This document shows, piece after piece, positions 23,566 through 34,465 of a DNA stretch of 64,000 nucleotides (position 1 is its first letter; the number at the start of each line of letters is the position of its first letter). A model generated the notes under the pieces. That model did not search any database. It was not told where the DNA came from and saw only the letters and a program-made list of their open reading frames with translations. The stretch spans positions 2,373,501 through 2,437,500 of the forward strand of contig CM051030.1 in assembly GCA_027627225.1 (NCBI GenBank), written 5' to 3'. This DNA comes from Congeria kusceri. Its lineage: Eukaryota; Mollusca; Bivalvia; Myida; Dreissenidae. Made by a program: the position numbers and the translations under genes.

Positions 23566-24660
23566 AGTCCAAATAATTAGACGTAATCGGTGGATTCTGA
23601 GCTATTTTTTGTATGGGCAGAATCCATACTACGTCTAAACAGTCTATGCTAATTTCCTGTAACAAAGTAATTTCACATGAACGTATGATTGTTCTGGTCA
23701 AACTTCAAAATATCAATATTATCATGCATATAATGATGTTATTAATCCATATTGTAGAAGAAAACAGCACATAAATCAAGCAATTATCAACAAAACCTTG
23801 TAATGTTATCAATAAACTACACTCGCATATACACATTTCTGTAATGAAAGAGGTAAAATCGATATCAGTTTGGACGAAATATATTAATAGCGAACACAGC
23901 TTTGTAATCCGCACATGGTAAAATATTTTGTCTAGAAATTGGATTCTGTAGGTATATGCATTCCATATTTTTAATGACCAATGAAAAAGCAGTATGGAAG
24001 TTTCACATTACTCAGGACAATATGGAGGACTTTACATAGAATTAGAACAGTGCATTTTTTAAAGATAAGGATTAGGTGCAAAATTATTAACCTGACACTC
24101 ATGATTCTTCGTGACAAACCGTAAGTGCGATCGGTTGTTTGCATTGTTTTGGAAAAGTTTATGTTATTGGAATTGACGATGATGTAGATTTAAATACGGG
24201 GTAGAGAGCCTCGTATATATTGGTCTTGTGGTACTGCTTTTAAATATGTAAGTCATGAAATATTAATTAAAAATGTAGAATATGTCATTGTGTTTTATTG
24301 GGGTACTATCAATTTTAATTAACTTTAAATATATATTTTCTTTTTTTATTATTCATACATGTCTAAAAGAGTCGTTTAAGAATAATAATAATAATAATAC
24401 ATGTAATATAATGTGTAAAATTCTCTTGTTTATAAAATGTCGACGCCGAGACTCGAACTCCAAATCTTTGCATTGCAAGCGCGGCATCTGTTCCACACCA
24501 TTTGAGCCGTACGATATATAAACTAATTAGATAGTAATTTACATCAGTGGTACAATTTGAATTTGCAGCTTTTAAGCTTCTGACATGAATTCATGTCGGA
24601 ACGATGCTACGGGAAAATGACACTTACCGATATACCGACCTCATGTATATATAGGAGTAT
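23566..24660 (+). repeat. Dispersed repeat R1 (copy 2), interrupted
   Basis: Matches 1,240-1,375 plus 2,895-3,490 contiguously. It is interrupted at about 24,075-24,530 by a TIR element. The conserved palindrome GACATGAATTCATGTC is retained in both copies. Confidence 0.75.
24075..24530. mobile_element. TIR element with tRNA-like segment (copy 2)
   Basis: Left end GTGCAAAATTATTAACCTGA matches the 9.6-kb element, as do GTAAGTGCGATCGGTTGTTT and ATGAAATATTAATTAAAAAT. A - strand tRNA-like segment (GGAGTTCGAGTCTCGG with GCTTGCAATGC in the anticodon position) lies at 24,430-24,500. The right TIR is not recognisable, so the copy looks 3'-truncated. Confidence 0.65.
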
Positions 24661-24985
24661 ATGCAGAGGCCCAAGTGTGTCAATGTAACATTTTGGGGCT
24701 TTTAATCTAAACTGTTTGTTCTTTTCTTTTAATTACCGTAAAATATTTAAAGGCCGGAAAATACTTCTGTCCTGGAAAACAATTTTAACAGTATGACACT
24801 CATTGGCAGTAATTTGTAAACTGTGTACAGTTGACAACATATTTTTTTCGAATGTCCATCAATTGTAATTTATGTCATTGCATTTAAATGACAATTTAGA
24901 TTAATTCGTATATAAAGATATTGCAAAGGTCAATAATTACCTTTGGCACTTCCTAAATACGTGATAAATCCTTTCATAAATTCCA
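24661..24985. other. No gene seen
   Basis: AT-rich spacer upstream of the promoter-like patch at 25.0 kb. Confidence 0.4.
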
Positions 24986-25009
24986 AATGTATACATGCGT
25001 GTTGACATA

Positions 25010-25036
25010 TCCGCCATTTTGGAATGACCGGAAGTT
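25010..25036 (+). promoter_or_regulatory. Promoter-like YY1/ETS motif pair
   Basis: CCGCCATTTT (YY1-type, reverse of AAAATGGCGG) is followed 8 bases later by ACCGGAAGT (ETS/GABP-type). This pairing is common at housekeeping promoters, and the region is locally GC- and CpG-richer. An ATG with an open frame follows at 25,047. Confidence 0.4.
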
Positions 25037-25046
25037 GAACTACGCA

Positions 25047-25202
25047 TGAATAGCGAAAAGGGCAATAAGCCGCAAAAAGGGCCCTATACGCGTAAATGGG
25101 TTTCGATGTACGGAAAAGAGACTCAGCACAGAGCTCCCAAATATAATAGCATCTATTTCGTTGAGTTTTCCAACACGTTCGTGTTGGAAATTCTGATGTA
25201 AG
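25047..25202 (+). CDS. Candidate first exon, unidentified protein
   Basis: I do not recognise this. From ATG at 25,047 a frame of 51 codons (begins MNSEKGNKPQKGPYTRKW, basic and hydrophilic) runs to TAA at 25,200-25,202. A strong donor, GTAAGT, begins at 25,199, so the frame would leave the exon in phase 2 just before the stop. It starts about 10 bases after the ETS-like motif. The exon end contains an 11-bp-arm perfect hairpin (TTTCCAACACG, TT, CGTGTTGGAAA). No matching second exon was found, and a longer minus-strand frame overlaps it. It may instead be a non-coding or chance frame. Confidence 0.25.
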
Positions 25203-25499
25203 TATCAATCAAATGACGCAACGTCTCGAGTCCGAATCCTTCGCAAATTTTGTTCGAAGAATATCCGGACTCAGACGCGCAAATGCGTAAAATCTAAATT
25301 TAAACAAGAGATGTTTGTAAAACTTGTATGCCCCGACTTGCAGCCAAGTCGTGAATATGTGCAATTGTTAAGAAATTTTCTTAATATTGTATGTGCACAT
25401 TAACATATGGAGAGAAAATTAAAGTTGATGCTTTAGAAAGTAAATATAAAGCTGAAAGAAAGATAGAGTATAATTATGGATTTATTTTTACAGTCTATT

Positions 25500-26030
25500 A
25501 TATAAGGATACCTGTTTTCTGTTTGATTTAAATATCAAATTGGCCAAAACATCTCTAGATATCATGCGGAAACAAAATGGTCTACGGAGAAAAACAGTTT
25601 TCATGTTACAAGCCCCTGTGACCTTGACCTTTGACCTGTTGACCTCAAAATTGATAGGCTTCTTCCTTATCTCCCGAGTAACCAGCATACGAACTTGGAT
25701 GATCGTAGGTCAAAGCGTATTCTACATATCATGCGGAAGCGAATGGTCTACAGAGGGACAGTTTTCATGTTACAAGCCTCTGTCACATTGACCTTTGACC
25801 TGTTGACCTCAAAATTGATAGGCGTCTTCCTTTTCTCCCAAGTAACCAGCATACCAACTTTAATGATCGTAGGTCAAAGCGTTCTCTAGATATGGTGCGG
25901 AAACGAAATGGTCTACGGACAGACCGACCGAACATCCGACCGAACCGACCGACCGCCGGACAGGTGGAAAGCAATATACCCCCACTTCTTCGAAGGGGGG
26001 CATACTTATTGAGCAGAATCCGTTTTTGTA
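25500..26030 (+). repeat. Tandem units with ACCTTTGACCTGTTGACCTC
   Basis: Two units with TATCATGCGGAA.C.AAATGGTCTAC and TTGATAGGC.TCTTCCTT, then a CCGACCGA-rich tract and CCCCCACTTCTTCGAAGGGG. Perfect TGACCTTTGACCT occurs at 25,625-25,637 and 25,789-25,801. The overlapping frames with the shared ASVTLTFDLLTSKLIG peptide are products of the repeat. Confidence 0.8.
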
Positions 26031-27215
26031 TTTTAGTAACATTGACTTTGACCTTGATCTTACCCACCCCATATGCAATCCCAAGCGTGGTCTAGCTACA
26101 AGGTATCTATGTATGACGTTTCATTCAAATATCTCGATGCGTTCTCAAGTTATTGAGCGGAAACCGTTTTTCTATTTTTCGTATTGGTGACCTTGACCTT
26201 GAACCCACCCACCCCATATGAAATCCCAAGAGAGTTCTAAATATAAGGTATCTATGTATGAAGTTTCATTAAAATATCTCGATGCGTTCTCAGGTTATTA
26301 GGCGGAAACCGTTTTTTTTCTATTTTTAGCAACGGTGACCTTTACCCCACCAACCCCATATGAAATCCCAAGCGAGGTCTCAATATAAGGTATTTATGTA
26401 TGAAGTTTCATTAAAATATCTCAATGCTTGTCAAGTTATTGAGCGAAAACCGTTTTTCTATTTTTAGTAACAGTGACCTGAACCTTGACCCCACCCACCA
26501 CATATGCAATTTCAAGAGAGGTTTCAATATAAGATATCTTTGTATGAAGTTTCATTAAAATATCTTGATGCGTTATCAAATTATTAAGCGGAAACCATTT
26601 TATATTTTTAGTAACTGTCACCTTGACCTTGACCACTCCCACCCCATATGCAATCTCAAGGACGGCTTCGATATAAGGTATATATGTATGAAGTTTCATT
26701 AAAATATATCGATGCGTTCTCAAGTTATTGAGCAGAAACCGTTTTTCTATTTTTAGTTATGGTGACCTTGATCTTGACCCCACCCACCCCGTATGCAATC
26801 CCAATCGAGGTCTCGATATAAGGTATCTACATATGAAGTTTCATTAAAATATCTTAATGGATTCTGAAGTTATTGAGCGGAAACCGTTTTTCTATTTTTA
26901 GTAACAGTGACCCTGACCCCACCCACTCCATATGAAATCCGAAGCGAGGTCTCGATATATGGTATATAAGTATTAAGTTTCATTAAAATCTCTCGATGCG
27001 TTCTCAAGTTATTGAGCGGAAACCGTTTTTTATATTTTTAGTAACGGTGATCTTAACCTTAACCCCACCCACCCCATTTGCAATCCCAAGAGAGGTCTCT
27101 ATATAAGGTATCTATGTATGAAGTTTCATTAAAATATCTCGATGCGTTCTCAAGTTATTGAGCGGAAACCGTTTTTTTTTTATTTTAGCAACGGTGACCT
27201 TGATCTTTGACCTGT
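26031..27215 (+). repeat. 144-bp tandem repeat, about 8 copies
   Basis: Unit contains GAGCGGAAACCGTTTTTCTA, CCCACCCACCCCATATG.AA, AAGGTATCTATGTATGAAGT and TCTCGATGCGTTCTCAAG. The GGAAACCG anchor recurs near 26,157, 26,302, 26,443, 26,588, 26,733, 26,878, 27,016 and 27,162. A reversed array of the same family starts at about 63,715. Confidence 0.9.
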
Positions 27216-27415
27216 TGACCTCAAAATCATTAGGGGTCTTCCTTTCCTCCCAAGTAACCAGCATACCAACTTAAATGATCATAGGTCAAAGCGTTCTCTA
27301 GATATCGTGCGGAAACGAAATGGTCTACGGACAAACCTACCATCCGACCTACCGACCGACCGACGGACAGGTGCAAAGCTATATACGCCACTTCTTCGAA
27401 GGGGGGCATAATTAT
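27216..27415 (+). repeat. Return of the 25.6-26.0 kb unit
   Basis: GACCTCAAAATCATTAGG, GATATCGTGCGGAAACGAAA and the CCGACCGACCGACGGACAGG tail repeat the sequence before the 144-bp array, so the array is probably internal to a larger element spanning about 25.5-27.4 kb that ends at CTTCGAAGGGGGGCATAA. Confidence 0.7.
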
Positions 27416-28010
27416 AATATAAATAACAATGTTTTTTTAGTGAATTGCATTCATTAAGCACCATTTTGAACTTATTGAACTTTTATAAATAGTTGGTAAC
27501 ACTGAGTTGGTTATAAACATTCCATTATGATTCAATTAATAAATTTATAAATCCGAATATATATTGAACAGCATAAGAAACCAGATCATTTCTTAATATG
27601 CACACATAAAATTCAATGACATGTTTTTGCCATATGACGTCATTTAATGTTGCACACGAACTTGGAGGAATTTGAGAAACGTCAAATGGCTGTTGGGCAC
27701 GTTTCATAGCGTGTCCACTGTTTTAATTCATATGAAATCATGAATCTATTCAAATGTGTTGATTAAATTCCGTCAGTTGCATATTATGCGCATGCCCGAA
27801 CTAGAATGCATAAGGGACACGAACTTGCAGGTATAGAGGCTATCTAGCCCTTTCAAAGTTTGAGAGCTCTCTGCGAGCTTTTTAGAGCTAACAGAAAGGC
27901 CTTTTTATTTGATAATTAATCAGTAAGCACATGTTAACAGCTACGTCGAAAATATAAATTCATATGATAAACTGCTTAACCGAACGGTCCTGAATATATT
28001 TTATAAGATT
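27416..28010. other. No gene seen
   Basis: AT-rich. One palindromic TGACGTCA (CRE-type) occurs near 27,635. No exon recognised. Confidence 0.4.
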
Positions 28011-28019
28011 TTAAAGATT

Positions 28020-28450
28020 ATGCTCCCCTTCAAAATGGCGGGGGTATATTGCTTTACAAACGTCGGTCCGTCTTTCCGTCTGTAGACCAAACCTTGTCCG
28101 GACAATAACTTAAGAACCCTTAGGCCAAGGTTCTTCAAACTTAATACGTAGGTTGGTAATGATTAGTCGACAACCATAATGATTTTGGGGTCCTTGGGTC
28201 AAAGGCCAAGGTCTAACTGAGCAAAAAAAGTAAAACAGCACCCAATAATTGTAAAACCTTGTCCGGGCAATAACTTTGCAACCCTTAGGCCTTTGTTCTT
28301 AAAACTTGTTACTACGTACCAAGTTTTACTAGTAAAAGGTCCCTATTGATATTGGGATTCTCGGGTCAAAGGTCAAGCTCAAACCGACCAAAACATAATA
28401 AAGAACAATAATACCTTGTGCAAGTAATAACTATGCAGCCTTTAGGTCTA
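28020..28450 (-). repeat. TGACCTTTGACC-type repeat, reversed
   Basis: Starts TGCTCCCCTTCAAAATGGCG, contains GGTCAAAGGTCAAG-type words and AAGGTTCTTCAAACTT, and matches 5,455-5,950 and 15,848-16,290 on the other strand. Confidence 0.75.
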
Positions 28451-29005
28451 AATTCTTAACGCGGTAGTCCATAGAATATAACTCAATACATCGTAAATTG
28501 GCAATAGTTCTAAGGAACGTTATAAATGGTATTTATTAGACTGAAAATTGTTTCTTATTTAAGAAAAGCATTTTATAATGTCTATGTTCGAAAACGCTCG
28601 GTACGAACGGAATAGACAATAATGTACATGCTGATTTACCCCAGAGGCATCACCAGCTATCGCATACAGAAACTCTATGATAAACAGTTGCCGAAACGTT
28701 GTTATTCAATGCATCTTTTTTTTTGCTTGCACAATTTGAAATCTGAATGTTCGCCGTTTTATAATGGGACCATATGGGAATTGGATACACTGGCATCTAA
28801 CCTTAAATTTTCACACAAAACGAAAGTGAAAGTAGCTTTTAATAATAAACACGCTAAACAGCATTAAACACGAACTGCTGTTATTTTATTTAACAGAAAT
28901 ATATTCTACTATCAGTATTAACTGAATATTAGACTGATAAATGGTATCAATAAAGTCATTTTATGAAAAAAAATTCATAAGCGGGATTACTTTATGCGTA
29001 AGTAC

Positions 29006-29027
29006 ATTTCGCCGTTTGGGGCGAAAT
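29006..29027. promoter_or_regulatory. Perfect inverted repeat upstream of COA3-like gene
   Basis: ATTTCGCC-GTTTGG-GGCGAAAT has 8-bp perfect arms, each resembling an E2F-type TTTCGCC half. It lies 152 bases before the ATG at 29,180 and a TGACGTCG word lies between. Its position suggests a proximal promoter element, by inference only. Confidence 0.35.
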
Positions 29028-29179
29028 AATGCGGTTCAGTACACAGGGTTTGGCGTGTGACGTCGTCCTCCTTGAATGAATAGAATGAAACGTGACTGCA
29101 TTGATAAATCGATAGTGTGTAACCGCACTATTAGGCTACTAGGGTGGCATATTTTGCAGTGAACATACAAGAAATCAAC

Positions 29180-31819
29180 ATGTCGCGAAGAAATATTTCT
29201 CCAGCTGACCTTGAGCGTTTAGACGATATACAAAAGATGTACATGAAAAGATTCGAACAGAACAACAAACAACGAGTATCAAAATACGTTCACATAAGAT
29301 GGAGGAACCGATTAACCGCTGGTTTACTTGGTTGCGTTGTTATTGGTATTTGTATCCTTTTCGGACGGGATGCCGTATTTGGATATTGCGTAATGAGTTG
29401 ATTCCTTTAAATAAGAAGTACATTTATTGGAACTGTGATCGAATAATGTTAAAAATATGGTTTATGTTATTTTTTTATGTTTAAAGGTAATGTCAATGAT
29501 TGCATTGACCAGCAAAGAAGTACAGGTTTTTTTTTCACCATTTACTCGGCATCTGTATTCTCGCGGTATCTCTATTATCGCGGTATCTCGATTGTCGCGG
29601 TAATTGTTTATCTTCTGATTTTCATGCTTAATTGTCAACATCTAACATTTTTTTTTTTTTTTTAAGAAAATAAGTTATAAATTCATTCGAATTTATACAA
29701 GTAATATGATTTGAAACCATAAATATAAATAACTTTCGTTTCAGTTTGCAGCTATCGGTAGACATTAGGGGGTCAATGTCTACACTTTCGTCTGCTTGAG
29801 TAAATATAAATGAAGACTCAAATTATTGTTTTGTTATATTTGTTAAAGGTTACAATCCAACAATTTAAAGTGTATTTGTGTTTGTTTATACACTAACAGC
29901 TAAGTTATTTCAAAACAAAAGTTTTACCGTGAGATTACCGATGACGTAGTTGTTTTTTGCTCCAAATATTTACTTAAACGTTAAGTACCGCGAGAATACA
30001 GATGAACATTATACAATTGTGAAATTTAGCGTCAATTTGCCTTAAATTGGGAAAAATTATTATAGTTTGATTAATGTTGAAAGTGTTCGTTTTAATGTTA
30101 AATTTGAATAATTATTGACAGACTGCAATTTTCACACACATCTTCATTGTCACATGTTGTTGGGATAGACACAATTAGATCTATAAATATCATTCACCAC
30201 TCTCAGTTTAATGCATAGTCACTTTATACACTTTATAACAGAAGATCCCTCGTCTTTATGTTCTTGAAGTTGTCATTTACGGAGTTGGTCTGATGTTCAC
30301 CTAAGGCCATGTCATATCGGGGTTACTGCAGTTCGTACTCAATATGATTCAGCCCAATACGTCGTACGAAGGTCGCATTATGGACAAAAATACGTAAAAA
30401 ATTAACCGATTTCAACAAAATAAATTTCAGTATGATTAGGAATTATTTTTTCGATTGGGAAAAAAAGATACCTTTTGCCGTTGGGAATATGACCGAATAA
30501 CGGCTGTAAAATCGGCCCCAAAAAAGCCCAGAAATTGTGATTGTTAAAATGTAGCACAACCATATCTGTATTTTTACGGAAATATTTGAACGCGGGCCAG
30601 TGTGCCCATTACTATAGCAGGCCAAACGGGCTGAACGTAGTTTGTGTAGAATCTGATTTTTTTAATTGTCCAGTTTTGTGTTTTGTGGTTGGTGTAGGCA
30701 TGAAAAGTGTTTAAATTATATGCACTGATACTTTTTATGATGTAGCAATGTGTTTTGCGTCCAATTAAACCAGATTTAAGTGGTGACATCTCCATCATAA
30801 CATTTTTCATTATATTTTTATCTTCTACAGACAAATAAATATCCATAACTTATGATTTCTTTTATATATCAAATGTTTGTTAGTTTTTTTGGATTTGTCG
30901 CCATTTTTAACAGTATTTCAGTCATATCACGGCGGTCAGTTAACCTACACACTTCCTGGGCAAGTTTTGCCGACCTAAGCAGTTTACCAGTACTAAGTGC
31001 ACATACCTATGCCAGTAACTGACAACTGCCCTTCTTGAATCAGAAGTACGGGGATAATGGCCGTAGAAATAATTTCATTACCAATCCCCACACAAGTTAT
31101 GTGGCCGAGCTGGATTTCAAACTCACGATCCCCGAATTGACAGTCCAGCGCTATACCAACTAAATGTAATTAATGTGTGCCTATTATTTTGTTAAATATA
31201 AATAATGCAGAACTGCGCAAACATTCCATTTATCCAGTTTGGCTGGCATTACAGCGACCCATATAGCCTGAAGTTAAGTGCTTCCCATATTTTTATGAGC
31301 CATGTTGCCCTTTTAAAGGTTGTTGCCCTCCAATCTATCTTTTTTATTGCACAGAATTAGGGCCTTTCGTTTTGAATTAGGGCCTTTCGTTTTGACATGT
31401 TATCATATCTTAACCATTACACGCTGATGAAATGTATGTATTGAAACTACTTTGACAAGTAATTTTAGTTTTGAAGATATTGGGAATTTATGAAAATTTA
31501 ATGTTTTAGCTTTCCACCATCAACATATAATTTTAAATATGTTTTGGAGAAAAAATGTGAAAATATTTCTTGTTGTTAAATATTTGCAGAAATTTGCGCA
31601 CCTATTGTACATGTAGGTTTCAATAAATTACTAATTCTGTTAGAGCTAATAAACATAACTGACATGGTTTCACATGTAAGTTGGATATGTTTTCCTTAAC
31701 AGTAATTGTCAGATGCTTATACAATTCGAGCTTTGAGACAGGAGAAGATGGGTCCAGAGTATGATCAGAGGTATTCAGATGTTGGGAAAAATCAGACCCA
31801 AGAAACAAGCTCTACCTAG
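29180..31819 (+). CDS. COA3: COA3-like cytochrome c oxidase assembly factor (2 exons)
   Basis: Exon 1 is 29,180-29,351 and exon 2 is 31,713-31,819, joined across a 2,361-bp intron (donor T|GTATCC, acceptor TTGTCAG|AT, phase 1) into a 92-residue protein. The family (COA3/CCDC56/MITRAC12) is a single-pass mitochondrial inner-membrane protein that binds newly made COX1 and supports complex IV assembly. Visible support: an acidic/basic helical N terminus (SPADLERLDDIQKMYMKRFE, residues 7-26), the RWRNRLTAGLLG entry into a membrane segment (about 46-63), and at the splice join IGIYAYTIRALRQE, matching the family's IY.YT....QE signature. Human COA3 is 106 residues, so length fits. ATG 29,180 is chosen because it directly precedes the MSRRNISP start; upstream frame needs a GTG. 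Reading past the donor gives a short non-conserved tail ending at 29,401. AATAAA lies at 32,150-32,155. Confidence 0.8.
30912..31168 (-). mobile_element. tRNA-headed SINE in the COA3-like intron
   Basis: On the minus strand, 31,168 downward reads TTAGTTGGTATAGCGCTGGA (A-box-like), CTGTCAA in the anticodon position, and GAGTTTGAAATCC (B-box-like), followed by GGCCACATAAC. The body runs down to GTTAACTGACCGCCGTGATA near 30,930. The architecture is that of a Pol III SINE; the head is too degenerate for a functional tRNA. Confidence 0.6.
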
Positions 31820-31839
31820 TGGAATATCATGATACTTGG

Positions 31840-32888
31840 ACTCAATAACGGAGCACATGCATGGCATTATTGCTGTGTGTCGGATATGATTATATAAACG
31901 CCTTTTGAAATATGATGATACATTGACTTGACAACACTGAACAGAGTATGTTGATGCGTGTCTGTCATGGTTATATAAACACCTTTGTCATGCAGAATGC
32001 CATTCAATGTCATACGATTTGTGATACAAGTCTTTCATAGCGCAAATGTGTGGTTCTGTATAATCATGAGAAAGAATTCAACTTGTACTTGGGAACTGTG
32101 TTTAATGGACAGAATGTAAAGATCATGAACAGTTATTTGTGCATACCTTAATAAATGTGATCATATTGTTTCCTGGAAGTTTACAAAAAGCAAGATGTCT
32201 GCTTTATTGTTCTTAATTGTTAACTGCAATCTGCATGAATAATCTATGATTAAAATGACTGGAAAAATCATATTCAAGTACAATGATTTAAAATGTAATT
32301 TTCATTCAACTTGTGTTTTCAAAGTTGTTATTTTACATGTTACATTAAAAAGTGAAGGATTCAGTATTTGTCAATTTGTTTTTCATTATATTTATGTTAA
32401 ATGTATTGTGTTTGCTATGAATATTTATCTTACTAATAACAGAAATATGCAATACAGTGTACATGCTGAATGTGTCGTACAACATTGTTTGAGTTACCAA
32501 TGTTGTTTATAATTTGCATACAATTTCAAGGGTTTTAAATCATGACCGAGTGAAATAACAACAAACTATTGTTGCTACACCAATTTGTATCGTTTACAAA
32601 TATGAATTACATGTTGTATAAAATCTTTGGTTTGTTTCTAATTTAATTTTTAAAATTAAAGTATAGACAATTTGGCATAGTTACATTATTCGTCATGGAA
32701 CATCTGTTATTATGAACAGAAAGATCCACAGCAATACAACAAGGTGCTGCACCCTGCTTCTTTTAGCTAATCGCTCTGGGTTCTTCAACAGAGGAATGGT
32801 GAATATCTTTGATAAGAAGCATTGACAAATTCTTTCAAAGCCTAGATTTACCAATTTTTTATAAAATGTCAGAGGACTGACCTGCCCT
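31840..32888. other. 3' flank of the COA3-like gene, no further gene
   Basis: AT-rich, probably in part 3' untranslated. The 88-residue frame at 32,246 is composition-driven and shows no domain. Confidence 0.4.
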
Positions 32889-32892
32889 TTTT

Positions 32893-33940
32893 AGCTCGAC
32901 TATTTGAAGAATAGGTGAGCTGTCCTACTACATGTACGTCCGCTGTCGGCGTCCGCGTCTGAATTGGTTCAAGTTTTTATTTGAAAGTCTTGTAACTTCA
33001 AAAATACATAAGTTATTCACTTGAAACTTGGAATATACCTTGGTCATCAACTCCAGTATCAGAGGCAACATTCCCATAACTCTGTTTTGTATTTTGACAG
33101 AATTATGCCCCTTTTTCACTTAGATTTTCTGGTTAAAGTTTATATTCAAAAGTTTTATAACTTCAAAACTTTGTAAGTTATTTACTTGAAACTTGGAACT
33201 AAGCTTTGTCATCTACTCCAGTTTCAGGGGCAACATTCCCCATAATTCTTTTTGTATTTGGACAGAGTTATGCCCCTTTTCCACGTAGATTTTCTGGTTA
33301 AAGTTTACATTCAAACGTTTTGTAACATCAATACAACATAAGCTTTTCACTTGAAACTTGGAACTAACCTTTGTCATCAACTCTAGTATCAGACGCAAAA
33401 TTACCCATAACTCTATTTTGTATTTTGACAGAGTTATGCCCCCTTTTCACTTAGATTTTCTGTTTTAAAGTTTATATTCAAAAGTTTGGTAACTTCAAAA
33501 CTACGTAAGTCACCTGAAACTTGGAACTAATCTTCGTCATCAACACTAGTATCAGGGGCAACATTACCCATAACTCTGCTTTGTATTTTGACAGAGTTAT
33601 GCCCCTTTTTTCACATAGATTTTCTGGTTAATTTATATTCAAAAGTTTTGTAACTTCAAAACTACATAAGTTATTCACTTGAAACTTGGAACTAACCTTT
33701 GTCATGAACTCTTGTATCAAGGGCAACATTACCCGTAAATCTGTTTTGTATTTGGACAGAGTTATGCACACTTTTTACATAGATTTTGTGGTTGAAGTTT
33801 TTGTTCCAAAAATGTATGAACTATACAAGGCTTCAGTTAAGTTTTGTATTTTAACAAATTTACGCCCCTTTCACTATCCAAAATATGTACCAACTGAAAT
33901 ACTTCGAATAGTCGAGCGCGCTGTCCTCTGACAGCTCTTG
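32893..33940 (-). mobile_element. Element B (copy 1) with 165-bp core units
   Basis: Outer ends are GCTCGACTATTTGAAG (32,894) and its near reverse complement CTTCGAATAGTCGAGC (33,902-33,917), the latter followed by GCGCTGTCCTCTGACAGC, a 6-bp-arm hairpin, and TCTTGTT. About five tandem units of 165 bp carry AACTTCAAAACTACATAAGT, GAAACTTGGAACTAA, CATCAACTC..GTATCAG and GACAGAGTTATGCCCC. A longer copy in the opposite orientation is at 50,309-51,677. Confidence 0.8.
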
Positions 33941-34039
33941 TTCACAGCACTCTGCACCATTATTGGTCCTATATCCTATACATTTCCCTATTATTCAGAA
34001 CATTTCAGAAGGTAGTGAAGACTGTTACCTAGATATGTC

Positions 34040-34302
34040 CTGGGGCCGTATCCACAAAGCTCCTAAGGAAAATCTTTACTTAAGTAATATTTAAGTGAAC
34101 ATTTCAAATAAATATTTCCTTGTAAAATCAACATTTATCTTTGAAATATGGTAAAATAAGAACCATGTGTTGATTCTTTAATAGATTAAAACCGGATAAG
34201 ACACAATAAACTTTATATGAACCAGCTACATTCGTAAGGAATTTTATGAGATTACAGAATTTACTTAAGTTTTCACTAAGAAGCTTTGTGCATATGGGCC
34301 CA
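34040..34302. mobile_element. Palindromic MITE, CTGGGGCCGTATCCACAAAG type
   Basis: Left arm CTGGGGCCGTATCCACAAAG then CTCCTAAGGAAAATC...ACTTAAG; the right arm reads CTTAAGTTTTCACTAAGAAG then CTTTGTGCATATGGGCCCAG, its reverse complement with few mismatches. 263 bp, no coding capacity. Confidence 0.8.
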
Positions 34303-34305
34303 GAC

Positions 34306-34429
34306 GTGCAGCTGGGGCAACCAACAGTCTGTAGGGTGCAGCTGGGGCAACCAACATTCTGTAGGGTGCAGCTGGGGCAACCAACATTCTGTAGGGGGCA
34401 GCTGGGGCAACCAACATTCTGTAGGGGGC
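34306..34429 (+). repeat. 30-bp tandem repeat, 4 copies
   Basis: Unit GTGCAGCTGGGGCAACCAAC then ATTCTGTAGG at 34,306, 34,336, 34,366 and 34,396. It abuts the MITE and ends in a GAATCTTTCCCTAC fragment like the end of the GGGAAAGATCTAG MITE. Both frames reading through it are repeat artefacts. Confidence 0.95.
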
Positions 34430-34465
34430 AACACCCTTCTAGTTTGCTCTGAATCTTTCCCTACA

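Noticed and set aside
24930..25208. 92-residue minus-strand frame
   Set aside because: No ATG start, no domain, and it overlaps a promoter-like patch with better signals on the plus strand.
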